A stretch of DNA of 64,000 bases from Serratia fonticola (GCF_001006005.1 NZ_CP011254.1:3968001-4032000), one strand, 5' to 3'; positions 45,855 to 57,498 are shown, counted from the first letter of the stretch. The notes: a model not told the origin generated them from the letters alone. Numbers and translations: made by a program.

Positions 45855-47081
45855 ATGCCAATCCCCGTTATTTCGCTTTCCTCTGCCCGCGCGCTTCATC
45901 TTGCCGCTCAAGGGCTGCTATCCCCAATCAAACACCAGGCCTGCCCCGATGATGTGATTACCGCCATCGATCGTATGGGGTTGCTGCAAATTGACACCAT
46001 CAGCGTGGTGGCCCGCAGCCCTTACCTGGTGCTGTTCAGTCGCCTGGGCGATTATCGGCCAGAATGGCTGGAACAGGCTTTGGCTAGCCGCAAACTGTTC
46101 GAGTACTGGGCGCACGAAGCCTGCTTTCTTCCCATCGATGACTTTGGTCTGTTGCGCCATCGCATGCTGCAACCGCAGGGGATGGGATGGAAATACTCGC
46201 AGGAATGGGTGCAACAGCACCAGCAGGCTATCGATGAACTGCTACAGCATATCGCGGTGCAGGGGCCGGTGCGTTCGGCCGATTTTAGCGCCGAAAAGAA
46301 AGGCGCTAACGGCTGGTGGGATTGGAAGCCGGAAAAGCGTCATCTGGAAATTCTGTTTACCTCTGGCAAGTTGATGGTGGCTGAACGCCGTAATTTTCAC
46401 CGTGTCTACGATCTCACCGAACGTTTATTGCCGCAGTGGGATGATGATATGCATGCCTTATCTCAGGCGACAGCGCAGCAACAGATGCTCACCCGCAGTT
46501 GTCGTTATCTCGGCGTGTTTAAAGCCGAATGGCTGGCAGATTATTACCGCTTGAAACGCGTCGCCCCCAAACCGTTGTTGGCGACGTTATTACAGCAGGG
46601 AGAGATCTCCCAGATCGCTATCGACGGGCTGGAAGGGGAATTTTATGTCCATCAGTCGCTGGCGGCCGAGTTGGCGCTGGCAGAACAAGGGAAGTTGAAA
46701 TCCACGGTAACCTGCCTGCTGTCTCCTTTTGATCCGGTGGTGTGGGATCGGCGGCGTGCGCTGGAACTGTTCAACTTTGACTATCGGCTGGAATGCTACA
46801 CGCCAAAAGAAAAACGCCAGTACGGCTATTTCACCTTGCCGCTGTTACAGCGGGGCGAACTGATTGGCCGGGTAGATGCGAAAATGCACCGCAAGCAGGG
46901 CGTGTTTGAAGTGATCAGTTTCCATCTTGAATCTGGGGTCAAGCTGGGTAAGCAGCGTTGTCAGGATATTCGTCAGGCAATCACCCGTACGGCGAAATGG
47001 CACGGGGCGCGGCAGATTGCGCTGGGCGATGTTCCGGCGCTGTTGGCCGCAGAGTGGGGGCAGGGCTGGGAAGTAGAATAA
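45855..47081 (+). CDS. ycaQ: YcaQ, HTH_42-family DNA glycosylase
   Basis: 408 residues; AlkX/YcaQ family of winged-helix glycosylases, shown in E. coli to unhook interstrand DNA crosslinks and remove N7-alkyl guanines. The catalytic Gln-x-Asp motif is seen in LLQIDTISVVARSPYLVLF, and conserved EYWAHEACF and SPFDPVVWDR follow. ATG 45855 (MPIPVISLSSARALH) is chosen; a TTG four codons earlier is possible. It stands alone between the cold-shock genes and ycaR-kdsB. Confidence 0.93.
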   Translation: MPIPVISLSSARALHLAAQGLLSPIKHQACPDDVITAIDRMGLLQIDTISVVARSPYLVLFSRLGDYRPEWLEQALASRKLFEYWAHEACFLPIDDFGLLRHRMLQPQGMGWKYSQEWVQQHQQAIDELLQHIAVQGPVRSADFSAEKKGANGWWDWKPEKRHLEILFTSGKLMVAERRNFHRVYDLTERLLPQWDDDMHALSQATAQQQMLTRSCRYLGVFKAEWLADYYRLKRVAPKPLLATLLQQGEISQIAIDGLEGEFYVHQSLAAELALAEQGKLKSTVTCLLSPFDPVVWDRRRALELFNFDYRLECYTPKEKRQYGYFTLPLLQRGELIGRVDAKMHRKQGVFEVISFHLESGVKLGKQRCQDIRQAITRTAKWHGARQIALGDVPALLAAEWGQGWEVE

Positions 47082-47106
47082 CTAACGCCCCTCGCCCTAA
47101 GCTTTG

Positions 47107-47160
47107 TTAGTTGCTGTAGTTGGCAAACAGCGCGATGATTTTATGAAGACGTTTGATCAT
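47107..47160 (-). CDS. Possible 17-residue small protein
   Basis: The minus strand reads MIKRLHKIIALFANYSN and stop, with GAGAG seven bases before the ATG. The first half would be a cationic amphipathic helix. It lies in the ycaQ-ycaR gap beside a CRP-like palindrome (47175-47200). No family is recognised, and a frame this short can arise by chance; the well-spaced ribosome site is the only positive sign. Confidence 0.25.
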   Translation of the reverse strand: MIKRLHKIIALFANYSN

Positions 47161-47174
47161 TTGCAGGCTCTCAT

Positions 47175-47200
47175 TTTTTTGTGATGTAAGTCACAAAAAA
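47175..47200. promoter_or_regulatory. Perfect CRP-consensus palindrome
   Basis: TTTTTTGTGA, TGTAAG, TCACAAAAAA: both half-sites match TGTGA-N6-TCACA exactly and the symmetry extends to ten bases per arm. It is centred 166 bases before the ycaR start. I see no -10 box at standard class I or II spacing on either strand, so the controlled promoter is unclear; the same symmetry with T/A tails could also serve as a bidirectional terminator. Confidence 0.6.
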
Positions 47201-47353
47201 TTCTACGCCTGCGAATGGAGTGATTCAACCCCCGCAGAAAAATTTCCCGTTCGGCAACCGTCTCAGCAAATCAGGCGGTGATTAACCGGCCCTATGGCGT
47301 TATGCTATCCTCACGCACTTTCCCTAGTTAGCATATCTTCCCCTGGAGGAAGC

Positions 47354-47536
47354 ATGGATCACCGTTTACTCGAAATCATTGCCTGCCCGGTTTGCAACGG
47401 TAAGCTCTATTTCAACAAAGAACATCAGGAACTGGTCTGCAAGCTGGACGGCCTGGCCTACCCACTGCGTGATGGTATTCCGGTATTGCTGGAAAACGAA
47501 GCGCGCACCATACCACTGGACGAGAAACACGCATGA
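47354..47536 (+). CDS. ycaR: Trm112-like zinc-ribbon protein YcaR
   Basis: 60 residues (UPF0434), same as E. coli. It begins [22 protein letters not shown] is one half of a possible metal site, with a single further cysteine. Proteins of this family resemble Trm112, an activator of methyltransferases; function in enterobacteria is not settled. The ATG follows CTGGAGGAAGC; an open frame 20 codons upstream is ignored. It overlaps kdsB by four bases (ATGA), so translation is coupled. Confidence 0.93.
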   Translation: MDHRLLEIIACPVCNGKLYFNKEHQELVCKLDGLAYPLRDGIPVLLENEARTIPLDEKHA

Positions 47537-48282
47537 GTTTTATCGCTATCATCCCGGCGCGTTACGCGTCCACCCGCTTGCCGGGTAAACCGTTGGCGGA
47601 TATCCACGGTAAGCCGATGGTGGTGCATGTGATGGAACGAGCCCGTGAATCAGGGGCTTCCCGCGTGATTGTCGCCACCGATCACCCTGAGGTGGCCAAA
47701 GCGGTCGAGGCTGCCGGCGGTGAAGTTTGCATGACCAGCCCGGACCACCATTCCGGCACCGAACGCTTGGCGGAAGTGATCGAGAAATGTGGTTTTGCCG
47801 ATGATGAAATCATTGTCAATGTGCAAGGCGATGAGCCGATGATCCCGCCGGTTATCGTGCGTCAGGTGGCAGAAAACCTGGCGGCCAGCAGCGCAGGAAT
47901 GGCCACGCTGGCGGTGCCGATCGAAACCGCAGAAGAAGCCTTCAACCCGAATGCGGTCAAGGTGGTGATGGATGCGCAAGGCTATGCGCTCTATTTCTCA
48001 CGCGCCACCATCCCTTGGGATCGTGAGCGTTTTGCTCAGTCAAAAGAGAGTATTGGCAATAGCCTGCTGCGGCATATCGGCATTTATGCCTACCGTGCCG
48101 GTTTTGTCCGCCGCTATGTCAGCTGGCAACCAAGCCAGCTGGAACAGATTGAACTGCTGGAGCAACTGCGTGTGCTGTGGTACGGCGAAAAGATCCACGT
48201 CGCGGTGGCGCAAGCCATCCCGAGCGTCGGTGTCGATACCCCAGAAGATCTGCAACGAGTGCGGGACTGCATCAAGCGTTGA
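47533..48282 (+). CDS. kdsB: CMP-Kdo synthetase KdsB
   Basis: Activates 3-deoxy-manno-octulosonate with CTP for lipopolysaccharide core synthesis; 249 residues (E. coli 248). The nucleotide-binding start [18 protein letters not shown] and the metal-binding NVQGDEP segment are intact. It is coupled to ycaR. A short GC stem TGGCCGG/CCGGCCA at 48292-48310 follows the stop and may be a weak terminator. Lipid A genes msbA and lpxK lie about 5 kb upstream. Confidence 0.98.
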   Translation: MSFIAIIPARYASTRLPGKPLADIHGKPMVVHVMERARESGASRVIVATDHPEVAKAVEAAGGEVCMTSPDHHSGTERLAEVIEKCGFADDEIIVNVQGDEPMIPPVIVRQVAENLAASSAGMATLAVPIETAEEAFNPNAVKVVMDAQGYALYFSRATIPWDRERFAQSKESIGNSLLRHIGIYAYRAGFVRRYVSWQPSQLEQIELLEQLRVLWYGEKIHVAVAQAIPSVGVDTPEDLQRVRDCIKR

Positions 48283-48414
48283 GCCGTCTATTGGCCGGAG
48301 ACCCCGGCCATCTCAATTCCCTGATCCCCCTTTTATTGATCTGCATTGAAGAATTTCTCCGCTCACCGTTCAATGATGACAGATGCTTATCCTTAATCTG
48401 GAGGGGTTCGTCCC

Positions 48415-49311
48415 ATGGAGCAGCTGCGTGCCGAATTGAGTATTGTGCTGGGAGAATCCGTCGGTCGTCTTGAACGCGTCAGCGAACAGCCTTATGCCCA
48501 TCTGTATTCACTGTACGATCGCCAGGATCAGGCGATCCCGTTGATGGCGAAAAGCTTTGTCTGTGAGGGTATTGCCCAGCAGGAAGCTTATAAACTATCC
48601 ATGTTGGCGCGAGAAGGGGACATTCGTCTGCCAACGGTATTTGGCGTGGTCTACACCCGGCAAGCACCCTACAAAGAGATTTTGTTGATCGAACGCCTGC
48701 GTGGCGTGTCGGTCGAGGCGCCAACCCGAACCTTGGCCCGTTGGGAAGCCTTGATGGAGCAGATTGTCGACGGCATGCTGGCCTGGCACCGTATCGACAG
48801 CCATGGCTGTGTGGGCTCGGTAGACAGCACGCAGGAGAATGATTGGTGCAGCTGGTACCATCAGCGTATCGAGGTACTTTGGTCAACTCTGGGTAATATG
48901 AACTCGCCGCTGTTAAGCATGGCAGATCGCCGTCTGCTGTACCGCACGCGCGAAATGCTGATCGACTTCTTTGCCGATTTTGACGACCCTTGCGTGTTGG
49001 TGCACGGCAATCTGGGGTTGCGCAGCATGTTGAAAGATGCCAAAACCGACCAACTGCTGGCGATGCTCAACCCTGGCATGATGCTGTGGGCGCCACGGGA
49101 ATATGAGCTGTTCAGACTTTGCGAGGCGGGGATGCCGGATCAACTGCTGTTCCACTATCTACAGCGTGCGCCAGTGGCGGAGTCTTTCCTGTCTCGTCGT
49201 TGGCTGTATGTGGTATGGGAAGCGGTAGCCAGGATGATCCATACCGGCAAGCTGGATCGCCCGGCGTTCGATCAGGCCGCGCAACAGCTGCGGCCCTGGC
49301 TGGCTCACTAA
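48415..49311 (+). CDS. ycbJ: YcbJ, aminoglycoside-phosphotransferase-like protein
   Basis: 298 residues (E. coli 297) with a kinase-like fold: a lysine in the PLMAKSFVCEG strand, LIERLRGV hinge, and VLVHGNLGLRS in the place of the catalytic loop. The aspartate usual before HGD-type loops is replaced (HGN), so activity is uncertain. Function unknown. The start follows CTGGAGGGGTTCGTCCC. Its stop overlaps the convergent elyC stop by four bases. Confidence 0.9.
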   Translation: MEQLRAELSIVLGESVGRLERVSEQPYAHLYSLYDRQDQAIPLMAKSFVCEGIAQQEAYKLSMLAREGDIRLPTVFGVVYTRQAPYKEILLIERLRGVSVEAPTRTLARWEALMEQIVDGMLAWHRIDSHGCVGSVDSTQENDWCSWYHQRIEVLWSTLGNMNSPLLSMADRRLLYRTREMLIDFFADFDDPCVLVHGNLGLRSMLKDAKTDQLLAMLNPGMMLWAPREYELFRLCEAGMPDQLLFHYLQRAPVAESFLSRRWLYVVWEAVARMIHTGKLDRPAFDQAAQQLRPWLAH

Positions 49312-50081
49312 TCGCTGCTGGCCTCTCCGTCACCTTTTAGCTGCTGCCACAGGCTGCCCAGCGTTTCGTATGCCGCCCGTTCGCTGTGCCCAAGGAACAT
49401 CGCGGAAGGCATCACCCGATCCCAGATATTCAGCGGTGAGGTAATGGCCAGTTGATTGGCCGGAGCCGGGATTGGGTGCAGGCCCTGAGCCTCAAAGAAG
49501 CGCATGGCACGCGGCAAGTGATTAGCGGATGTCACCAGCGCAAACGGCTGCGTCCCCACCAATTTGGCGACTTCTACGGCTTCCTGTTCAGTATCCCGCG
49601 GGCGATCCACCAGCACGATGTCGCTGGCAGGTACGCCTAGGCTTTCCGCCACCAGTGCTGCGGTGGCCGCGCTGCTTTGCGTTTTCGCGCCTTTTCCACC
49701 GGTAAAGACCATCTTGCTACCAGGGTGCGACAGGTATAGCCTGACGCCTTCGGTCACCCGTGGCAGGCTGTTATTGAGCAGGTTAGAGCTAGGGGCCCAG
49801 TCTGGGTTATAGGTATAACCGCCACCCAACACCACGATATAGTCAATCGGGCCGTTGCCTCTATAGGTCGGGTAACTGGATTCTAACGGCTTCAACAGGC
49901 GATCGGCGACCGGTTGCAGGCTGAGCAACAGCAACAGCAGCCAGCTCAGGCTTAACATGACTTTGCCGCTTTTCTGCCAACGGGTAAACCACAGCAGCAA
50001 TAATGCCAGCCCCATTAACAACAGCAGGGCGGGTAGAGGCATCATCAGGCCGCCAATAAATTTTTTTAAGTTAAATAACAT
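49308..50081 (-). CDS. elyC: ElyC (YcbC), envelope biogenesis factor
   Basis: 257 residues (E. coli 259), DUF218 family. Two N-terminal membrane helices (about 10-60) are followed by a periplasmic DUF218 domain with DYIVVLGGGYTYNP and TSANHLPRAM. In E. coli it supports peptidoglycan assembly at low temperature, linked to undecaprenyl phosphate recycling. ATG 50081 (MLFNLKK) is used; a TTG one codon earlier is possible. It diverges from cmoM. Confidence 0.92.
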   Translation of the reverse strand: MLFNLKKFIGGLMMPLPALLLLMGLALLLLWFTRWQKSGKVMLSLSWLLLLLLSLQPVADRLLKPLESSYPTYRGNGPIDYIVVLGGGYTYNPDWAPSSNLLNNSLPRVTEGVRLYLSHPGSKMVFTGGKGAKTQSSAATAALVAESLGVPASDIVLVDRPRDTEQEAVEVAKLVGTQPFALVTSANHLPRAMRFFEAQGLHPIPAPANQLAITSPLNIWDRVMPSAMFLGHSERAAYETLGSLWQQLKGDGEASSD

Positions 50082-50233
50082 CAAAAATCAGGTCCTTTTG
50101 GGCGAAAAAACGACATCTGGCCGCATTCATGCTGCAAGAAGATTTATTCTAAGCCAGTCTGTGCCAAAATAGCAGGTTTGAATGGGCAGGCGCTTTGCCG
50201 TCGGCCAAGATAAAATCAGCGGAGCCGTTGTCC

Positions 50234-51019
50234 ATGCAGGATCGCAATTTTGACGATATTGCCGAGAAGTTTGCGCGTAATATTTACGGCACCACCAAGG
50301 GGAAAATCCGTCAGGCGGTGGTCTGGCAGGATCTGACCACGCTGCTGGCCCAGTTGCCACAGCGGCCGCTGCGTATTCTGGATGCCGGTGGAGGCGAAGG
50401 CCATATGGCCTGCCAACTGGCAGAATTAGGACATCAGGTCTTGTTGTGCGATCTTTCTGGTGAGATGATCCAACGCGCTGCGTTGCTGGCCGAGCAGAAA
50501 GGTGTGAGCCAGAACATGCAATTCATACAAAGTTCGGCGCAAGAGATTGGTCAGCATTTGGCACAACCGGTCGATCTGATATTGTTCCATGCGGTTTTGG
50601 AGTGGATCGCCGAACCACAGGTGGCATTACAGGCGTTGTTTGATTGCCTGGTGCCCGGCGGCGCACTGTCACTGATGTTCTTTAATGCCAACGGTTTGTT
50701 GATGCGTAATGTGGTGTTGGGCAATTTCCAACTGGTGGATCCCGAGGTCAGGCGGCGTCGCAAGCGTTCGCTGTCGCCGCAGTATCCACACAGCCCACCG
50801 CTGGTCTACGGCTGGTTGGAGCAGATGGGCATGCAGATTTCAGGCAAAACCGGCGTGAGGGTTTTCCATGATTATCTGCAAAGCAGGCAGCTACAGACCC
50901 AAAAATTTGAAGAGTTACTGGCGCTTGAACAGCTTTATTGTCGGCAAGAGCCTTACGTGAGTTTGGGGCGCTATATTCACGTCTCGGCGCATAAACCGAA
51001 CCTGAAGGACGAACTATGA
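50234..51019 (+). CDS. cmoM: tRNA 5-carboxymethoxyuridine methyltransferase CmoM
   Basis: 261 residues (same as E. coli, formerly SmtA). A Rossmann SAM methyltransferase with motif [12 protein letters not shown]; it methylates cmo5U34 to mcmo5U in some tRNAs. The start [19 protein letters not shown] matches the family; the frame is open 13 codons upstream. It is first in the cmoM-mukF-mukE-mukB unit; its TGA overlaps the mukF ATG (ATGA). Confidence 0.95.
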   Translation: MQDRNFDDIAEKFARNIYGTTKGKIRQAVVWQDLTTLLAQLPQRPLRILDAGGGEGHMACQLAELGHQVLLCDLSGEMIQRAALLAEQKGVSQNMQFIQSSAQEIGQHLAQPVDLILFHAVLEWIAEPQVALQALFDCLVPGGALSLMFFNANGLLMRNVVLGNFQLVDPEVRRRRKRSLSPQYPHSPPLVYGWLEQMGMQISGKTGVRVFHDYLQSRQLQTQKFEELLALEQLYCRQEPYVSLGRYIHVSAHKPNLKDEL

Positions 51020-52338
51020 GTGAATTTTCCCAGACAGTACCCGAACTGGTCGCCTGGGCACGGAAAAATGATTTCTCTATTTCGCTCCCCACTGAGCGTC
51101 TTGCGTTTTTGCTGGCTATTGCCACGTTAAATGGTGAGCGGCTGGACGGCGAGATGAGCGAAGGTGAGCTGGTTGATGCATTTCGCCATGTCAGCAAAGG
51201 GTTTGAACAGACGCATGAAACGGTGGCGATACGCGCCAACAATGCGATTAACGACATGGTGCGCCAGCGCCTGTTGAACCGTTTTACCAGCGAGTTGGCG
51301 GACGGCAATGCCATCTATCGCCTGACTCCGCTGGGCATTGGTATTACCGATTACTATATCCGCCAGCGTGAGTTTTCGACCCTGCGCCTTTCCATGCAGT
51401 TGTCGATTGTGGCGGAAGAGTTAAAGCGTGCCGCAGACGCTGCCGAAGAGGGCGGCGATGATTTCCATTGGCACCGCAACGTCTTTGCTCCGCTGAAATA
51501 CTCGGTAGCGGAGATCTTCGACAGTATCGATCTGACCCAGCGCCTGATGGATGAACAGCAGCAGAGCGTGAAAACCGATATTGCGGCGCTGCTCAACCAG
51601 GATTGGCGTGCGGCGATCTCCAGCTGTGAAATGCTGCTGTCGGAAACTTCCGGTACCTTGCGTGAACTTCAGGATACGCTGGAGGCCGCAGGTGATAAAC
51701 TCCAGGCCAACCTGCTGCGCATTCAGGACGCCACGTTGGGTGAGATGGAGCTGGGCTTTGTCGATAAGTTGGTGTTTGATTTGCAAAGCAAGCTGGATCG
51801 CATCATCAGTTGGGGCCAACAGGCGATTGACCTGTGGATCGGCTATGACCGCCACGTGCACAAGTTTATCCGTACCGCCATCGATATGGATAAAAACCGC
51901 GTGTTCGCCCAACGCCTGCGCCAATCGGTACAAAACTACTTCGATAACCCTTGGACGCTGACCCATGCCAACGCCGATCGTCTGCTCGATATGCGAGACG
52001 AAGAGCTGGCGTTGCGCAGTGAAGAGGTCACCGGGGAGCTGCCGCCAGATCTGGAATATGAAGAGTTCAGCGAAATTCGCGAACAGCTGGCAGCAATGAT
52101 CGAACAGGCACTGAAGGTTTACCAGGAACAAAAAATGCCGCTCGATTTAGGGGCAGTGATGCGCGATTATCTGGCGCAATATCCGCGTGTGCGTCACTTT
52201 GACGTTGCCCGCATAGTGGTCGACCAGGCAGTGCGCCTTGGTGTGGCTGAAGCTGATTTTTCAGGGTTGCCCGCGCAGTGGCAGGCAATCAATGATTACG
52301 GAGCCAAGGTACAGGCCCATGTCATCGACAAATATTGA
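51016..52338 (+). CDS. mukF: Chromosome partition kleisin MukF
   Basis: 440 residues (same as E. coli). Kleisin of the MukBEF condensin: an N-terminal winged-helix dimerisation domain, a middle helical region that touches the MukB neck, and a C-terminal winged helix that binds the MukB head. It bridges the two heads of MukB and carries MukE dimers. It is coupled to cmoM by ATGA and overlaps mukE by 20 bases. Confidence 0.97.
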   Translation: MSEFSQTVPELVAWARKNDFSISLPTERLAFLLAIATLNGERLDGEMSEGELVDAFRHVSKGFEQTHETVAIRANNAINDMVRQRLLNRFTSELADGNAIYRLTPLGIGITDYYIRQREFSTLRLSMQLSIVAEELKRAADAAEEGGDDFHWHRNVFAPLKYSVAEIFDSIDLTQRLMDEQQQSVKTDIAALLNQDWRAAISSCEMLLSETSGTLRELQDTLEAAGDKLQANLLRIQDATLGEMELGFVDKLVFDLQSKLDRIISWGQQAIDLWIGYDRHVHKFIRTAIDMDKNRVFAQRLRQSVQNYFDNPWTLTHANADRLLDMRDEELALRSEEVTGELPPDLEYEEFSEIREQLAAMIEQALKVYQEQKMPLDLGAVMRDYLAQYPRVRHFDVARIVVDQAVRLGVAEADFSGLPAQWQAINDYGAKVQAHVIDKY

Positions 52339-53047
52339 ACAAGTAATGCCAGTCAAGCTGGCCAAGGCATTGTCTAACACGCTGTTTCCGGCGTTGGACA
52401 GCCAATTGCGCGCAGGTCGTCACATCGGTATCGATGAATTGGACAACCACGCATTCCTCATGGATTTTCAAGACGAGCTGGAAGAGTTTTATACCCGTTA
52501 CAGCGTCGAGCTGATCCGGGCGCCGGAAGGGTTCTTCTATTTGCGCCCGCGCTCGACCACGCTCATTCCACGCTCGGTGCTTTCCGAGCTGGACATGATG
52601 GTCGGCAAGATCCTGTGCTACCTCTACCTGAGCCCCGAGCGCCTGGCGCACGAAGGCATTTTCAGCCAACAGGAACTGTATGATGAGCTGCTGAGCCTGG
52701 CGGATGAGAGCAAGCTGCTGAAGTTCGTCAACCAGCGCTCCACCGGTTCGGATCTCGATCGTCAGAAGCTGCACGAAAAAGTGCGCTCCTCGCTCAATCG
52801 CCTGCGCCGTCTGGGCATGGTGTATTTCATGGGCAATGACAACAGCAAATTCCGCATTACCGAGGCGGTGTTCCGCTTCGGTGCCGATGTGCGTAGCGGT
52901 GACGACCCGCGCGAAGCCCAATTGCGGATGATCCGCGATGGTGAGGCGATGCCGGTTGAAAACAGCCTGTCACTGAACGATGACGTTGATGCGGAAGATG
53001 CGCAGGCAGAAGCCACCCCGGACAGTGCAGAGGATGAACAGGAATGA
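52319..53047 (+). CDS. mukE: Chromosome partition protein MukE
   Basis: 242 residues (E. coli 234), a tandem winged-helix KITE protein that dimerises and binds the MukF middle region. The start [15 protein letters not shown] at 52319 lies inside the mukF end; the frame remains open to 52238 without similarity. The acidic tail (DDVDAEDAQ...AEDEQE) is a little longer than in E. coli. The stop overlaps the mukB start (ATGA). Confidence 0.97.
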   Translation: MSSTNIEQVMPVKLAKALSNTLFPALDSQLRAGRHIGIDELDNHAFLMDFQDELEEFYTRYSVELIRAPEGFFYLRPRSTTLIPRSVLSELDMMVGKILCYLYLSPERLAHEGIFSQQELYDELLSLADESKLLKFVNQRSTGSDLDRQKLHEKVRSSLNRLRRLGMVYFMGNDNSKFRITEAVFRFGADVRSGDDPREAQLRMIRDGEAMPVENSLSLNDDVDAEDAQAEATPDSAEDEQE

Positions 53048-56000
53048 TTGAACGCGGTAAATTTCGCTCACTGACGCTGGTTAACTGGAACGGTTTCTTT
53101 GCCCGAACCTTTGATCTTGATGAGCTGGTCACCACGCTTTCGGGCGGTAACGGGGCCGGTAAGTCAACCACCATGGCGGCGTTTGTCACGGCGCTGATCC
53201 CAGATCTGACGCTGCTGCACTTTCGTAACACTACCGAAGCCGGTGCCACCAGCGGTTCACGCGATAAAGGCCTGCACGGTAAATTGCGTGCCGGTGTCTG
53301 CTACTCAACGCTGGACGTAGTCAACTCACGCCACCAGCGTGTGGTGGTCGGGGTTCGTCTGCAACAGGTTGCGGGGCGCGATCGTAAGGTCGATATCAAA
53401 CCTTTCACCATTCAGGGCCTGCCAACGGCGGTGCAACCGACTGAACTGCTGACCGAGACCGTGGGTGAGCGTCAGGCTCGAGTACTCTCGTTGCAGGAAC
53501 TGAAAGAGCGTGTTGAAGAGATGGAAGGGGTGCAGTTCAAGCAGTTCAACTCCATCACCGATTACCACGCCCTGATGTTTGATCTGGGGGTGCTGCCCAA
53601 GCGTCTACGCACATCCTCCGACCGCAGCAAGTTCTATCGCCTGATCGAAGCCTCGCTGTACGGCGGGATTTCCAGCGCCATCACCCGTTCTCTGCGTGAT
53701 TACCTGCTGCCGGAAAACGGCGGCGTGCGTAAAGCGTTCCAGGATATGGAAGCCGCACTGCGCGAGAACCGCATGACGTTGGAAGCGATCCGCGTCACTC
53801 AGTCGGACCGCGATCTGTTCAAGCATTTGATCTCTGAAGCGACCTCGTACGTTGCCGCAGACTACATGCGCCACGCCAATGAACGGCGTATCCATCTGGA
53901 TGGAGCGCTGGTATTACGCAACGAGTTGCTGAGCAGCCGCAAACAGCTGGCCGCTGAGCAGTTCCGCCATGTTGAAATGGCGCGTGAGCTGGCTGAGCAA
54001 AGCGGTGCTGAATCCGATCTGGAAACCGATTATCAGGCCGCCAGCGATCACCTCAATCTGGTGCAGACCGCAATGCGCCAGCAGGAAAAGATCGAACGCT
54101 ATGAAGGCGATCTGGAAGAGCTGACCTACCGTCTGGAAGAACAGAATGAGGTTGTCGCCGAAGCGAGCGAGCAGCAGGCGGAAAACGAAGCGCGTGCCGA
54201 AGCCGCAGAGCTGGAGGTGGATGAGCTGAAAAGCCAGCTCGCCGATTACCAGCAGGCGTTGGACGTGCAACAAACCCGCGCCATTCAATATCAGCAGGCA
54301 CTTCAGGCACTTGAACGCGCCCGTGCACTGTGTCAGGTGCCGGAACTGACCGCCGAAAATGCCGAAGAGTGGCTGGATACCTTCCAGGCACGTGAGCAGG
54401 AAGCGACAGAGTCCCTGTTGCTGTTGGAACAAAAGTTAAGCGTGGCGGATGCGGCTCACAGCCAGTTCGAGCAGGCCTACCAGCTGGTGGGTAAAATTGC
54501 GGGCGAAGTCAGCCGCAGTGAAGCCTGGCAAACTGCGCGTGAGCTATTGCGTGACTGGCCTTCGCAGCAGCATCAGGCCGAGCGAGTGCAGCCGTTGCGG
54601 ATGCGTTTGAGCGAGCTGGAGCAACGCTTGCGCTCACAGCAGGATGCCGAACGTCTGTTGCAGGAGTTCTGTAAACGTCACGGGCAGACTTATCAACCGG
54701 ATGAACTTGACGCCTTGCAGCAAGAGCTGGAAGAGCGTTTGGAATCGTTGTCGCAAAGCGTCAGCGAGGCCGGTGAGCGCCGGATGGAAATGCGCCAGGA
54801 GCTGGAGCAGATCCAGCAGCGCATCAAAGAGCTGACCGCCAGGGCACCGATTTGGCTGGCCGCGCAGGATTCACTGACCCAGCTCAGCGAGCAGAGCGGT
54901 GAAGCTTTCGAAGATGGTCAGCAGGTTACCGAATACATGCAGCAACTGCTGGAGCGCGAACGCGAAACCACGGTTGAACGTGATGAAGTGGCCAGCCGCA
55001 AGCGCGAAATCGAAGCGCAGGTTGAACGCCTCAGCCAGCCGAGCGGGGCAGAAGATCAGCGTCTGGTAACGCTGGCGGAGCGCTTTGGCGGCGTGCTGCT
55101 GTCAGAAATCTATGACGATGTCACCATTGACGATGCCCCGTACTTCTCCGCGCTGTACGGTCCATCGCGCCACGCCATTGTGGTGCCGGATCTGTCGCTG
55201 GTGCGTGAGATGCTGGAAGGGTTGGAAGATTGCCCGGAAGATCTCTACCTGATCGAAGGGGATCCGCAGTCGTTTGACGACAGCGTGTTCGCCGTCGAAG
55301 AGCAAGAAAAAGCGGTGGTGGTGAAAATCGCCGATCGCCAGTGGCGTTACTCCCGCTATCCGGAAGTCCCGCTGTTTGGCCGTGCTGCTCGGGAAAATCG
55401 CCTGGAAGTGCTGTACGCAGAGCGTGACTCATTGGCCGAACGCTACGCTACCTTGTCATTTGACGTGCAGAAAACCCAGCGTTCTCATCAGGCGTTCAGT
55501 CGCTTTATCGGTTCGCACCTCGCCGTGGCGTTTGACGCAGATCCTGAAGCGGATATCCGTGCTCTGAACAGCCGCCGTGGTGAAATTGAGCGTGCGCTGA
55601 ATAACCACGAAGCGCAGAACCAACAGCAGCGTCAGCAATACGATCAGGCCAAAGAGGGCATTTCCGCACTCAACCGCCTGATGCCGCTAGTCTCACTGCT
55701 GAATGATGAAACCTTGCAGGATCGTGTCGAAGAGATCCGCGAGGAAATGGAAGAGGCGCATGATGCTGCGCGCTATATCCAACAGCACGGCGTTTCCTTG
55801 GCCAAGCTGGAGCCTATGTTATCGGTGCTGCAAAGCGATCCGGAGCAACATGAGCAGCTACAGCAGGACTATGTGCAGGCCCAGGCCACCCAACGCCAGG
55901 CTAAACAGCAAGCCTTTGCCCTGACGGAAGTGGTACAGCGCCGCGCGCACTTCAGCTATACCGATTCTGCAGGTATGCAGAATGCCGATAACGATCTCAA

Positions 56001-57498
56001 CGATAAACTGCGTCAACGCCTGGAACATGCGGAAGCGGAACGTACCCGCGCCCGCGAGCAACTGCGCCAGTATCAGACCCAGTTTACGCAATACAGCCAG
56101 GTGCTGGCCTCGCTGAAAAGCTCTTATGACGCCAAACGCGACATGCTTAAAGAGCTGAGCCAGGAACTGGTGGACATTGGTGTGCAGGCCGATGCCAATG
56201 CCGAAGCCCGCGCGCGGCAGCGTCGGGACGAATTACATGCCTCGCTGAGTAATAACCGTAACCGCCGCAACCAGTTGGAGAAACAACTGACCTTCTGCGA
56301 AGCGGAAATGGACAGCCTGCAAAAGAGACTGCGCAAGCTGGAGCGTGATTATTACCAACTGCGTGAGCAAGTGGTGACCGCCAAGGCGGGCTGGTGTGCC
56401 GTGATGCGTCTGGTGAAAGACAACGGGGTTGAACGCCGTCTGCACCGTCGTGAACTGGCCTATATGGACGGTGACGAGCTGCGTTCGATGTCGGATAAGG
56501 CATTGGGTGCGCTGCGTCTGGCGGTGGCGGATAACGAACATCTGCGTGATGTGCTGCGCCTGTCGGAAGATCCGAAACGGCCAGAGCGCAAGATCCAGTT
56601 CTTTATCGCGGTCTATCAGCATCTGCGCGAGCGTATCCGTCAGGATATTATCCGCACTGACGATCCGGTCGAAGCTATCGAACAGATGGAGATCGAACTG
56701 GGCCGTCTGACCGAAGAGCTGACCGCGCGCGAACAGAAACTGGCGATCAGTTCGAAGAGCGTGGCGAACATTATCCGCAAGACTATTCAGCGCGAGCAGA
56801 ACCGTATCCGGATGCTTAACCAGGGGCTGCAAGCGGTTTCCTTCGGTCAGGTGAAGAGCGTGCGGTTGAACGTCAACGTACGGGAAGCGCATGCCACCTT
56901 GCTGGATGTGCTCTCTGAGCAGCAGGAACAGCATCAGGATCTGTTTAACAGCAACCGTCTGACCTTCTCGGAAGCGTTGGCTAAGCTGTATCAGCGCCTG
57001 AACCCGCAGATCGATATGGGCCAGCGCACGCCACAAACTATCGGTGAAGAGCTGCTGGATTACCGTAACTATCTGGAGCTGGAAGTGGAAGTCTTCCGTG
57101 GCTCCGACGGCTGGCTGCGTGCAGAAAGTGGCGCGTTGTCTACCGGGGAAGCGATCGGTACCGGCATGTCAATTCTGGTCATGGTGGTGCAGAGCTGGGA
57201 AGAGGAATCACGCCGCCTGCGGGGTAAAGATATTTCACCTTGCCGCCTACTGTTCCTTGATGAAGCCGCGCGTCTGGATGCCAAATCCATCGCCACGCTG
57301 TTTGAGCTGTGCGATCGTCTGGAGATGCAGTTGATTATCGCCGCGCCAGAAAACATCAGCCCGGAAAAAGGGACCACCTATAAACTGGTGCGTAAAGTGT
57401 TCCAGAACCATGAGCATGTGCACGTGGTTGGCCTGCGTGGGTTCGCCAGCGAACAACCGGCTTTAAACTCGGTGGCAGAAGAATCGCCACAAAGCTAA
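53044..57498 (+). CDS. mukB: SMC-like condensin ATPase MukB
   Basis: 1484 residues (E. coli 1486). Walker [10 protein letters not shown] is at 34-42; two long coiled-coil arms flank a hinge around 650-780; the C-terminal head has the signature [10 protein letters not shown] near 1365 and Walker [14 protein letters not shown] near 1400. The dimer extrudes and organises chromosomal DNA, binds topoisomerase IV through its hinge, and works with MatP near the terminus. Last of four overlapping genes; a strong terminator follows. Confidence 0.98.
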   Translation: MIERGKFRSLTLVNWNGFFARTFDLDELVTTLSGGNGAGKSTTMAAFVTALIPDLTLLHFRNTTEAGATSGSRDKGLHGKLRAGVCYSTLDVVNSRHQRVVVGVRLQQVAGRDRKVDIKPFTIQGLPTAVQPTELLTETVGERQARVLSLQELKERVEEMEGVQFKQFNSITDYHALMFDLGVLPKRLRTSSDRSKFYRLIEASLYGGISSAITRSLRDYLLPENGGVRKAFQDMEAALRENRMTLEAIRVTQSDRDLFKHLISEATSYVAADYMRHANERRIHLDGALVLRNELLSSRKQLAAEQFRHVEMARELAEQSGAESDLETDYQAASDHLNLVQTAMRQQEKIERYEGDLEELTYRLEEQNEVVAEASEQQAENEARAEAAELEVDELKSQLADYQQALDVQQTRAIQYQQALQALERARALCQVPELTAENAEEWLDTFQAREQEATESLLLLEQKLSVADAAHSQFEQAYQLVGKIAGEVSRSEAWQTARELLRDWPSQQHQAERVQPLRMRLSELEQRLRSQQDAERLLQEFCKRHGQTYQPDELDALQQELEERLESLSQSVSEAGERRMEMRQELEQIQQRIKELTARAPIWLAAQDSLTQLSEQSGEAFEDGQQVTEYMQQLLERERETTVERDEVASRKREIEAQVERLSQPSGAEDQRLVTLAERFGGVLLSEIYDDVTIDDAPYFSALYGPSRHAIVVPDLSLVREMLEGLEDCPEDLYLIEGDPQSFDDSVFAVEEQEKAVVVKIADRQWRYSRYPEVPLFGRAARENRLEVLYAERDSLAERYATLSFDVQKTQRSHQAFSRFIGSHLAVAFDADPEADIRALNSRRGEIERALNNHEAQNQQQRQQYDQAKEGISALNRLMPLVSLLNDETLQDRVEEIREEMEEAHDAARYIQQHGVSLAKLEPMLSVLQSDPEQHEQLQQDYVQAQATQRQAKQQAFALTEVVQRRAHFSYTDSAGMQNADNDLNDKLRQRLEHAEAERTRAREQLRQYQTQFTQYSQVLASLKSSYDAKRDMLKELSQELVDIGVQADANAEARARQRRDELHASLSNNRNRRNQLEKQLTFCEAEMDSLQKRLRKLERDYYQLREQVVTAKAGWCAVMRLVKDNGVERRLHRRELAYMDGDELRSMSDKALGALRLAVADNEHLRDVLRLSEDPKRPERKIQFFIAVYQHLRERIRQDIIRTDDPVEAIEQMEIELGRLTEELTAREQKLAISSKSVANIIRKTIQREQNRIRMLNQGLQAVSFGQVKSVRLNVNVREAHATLLDVLSEQQEQHQDLFNSNRLTFSEALAKLYQRLNPQIDMGQRTPQTIGEELLDYRNYLELEVEVFRGSDGWLRAESGALSTGEAIGTGMSILVMVVQSWEEESRRLRGKDISPCRLLFLDEAARLDAKSIATLFELCDRLEMQLIIAAPENISPEKGTTYKLVRKVFQNHEHVHVVGLRGFASEQPALNSVAEESPQS

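Noticed and set aside
48415..49311. YcbJ as an aminoglycoside resistance phosphotransferase
   Set aside because: The likeness is only to the kinase fold, the catalytic loop is altered (HGN), and the gene is a conserved chromosomal enterobacterial gene of unknown role.
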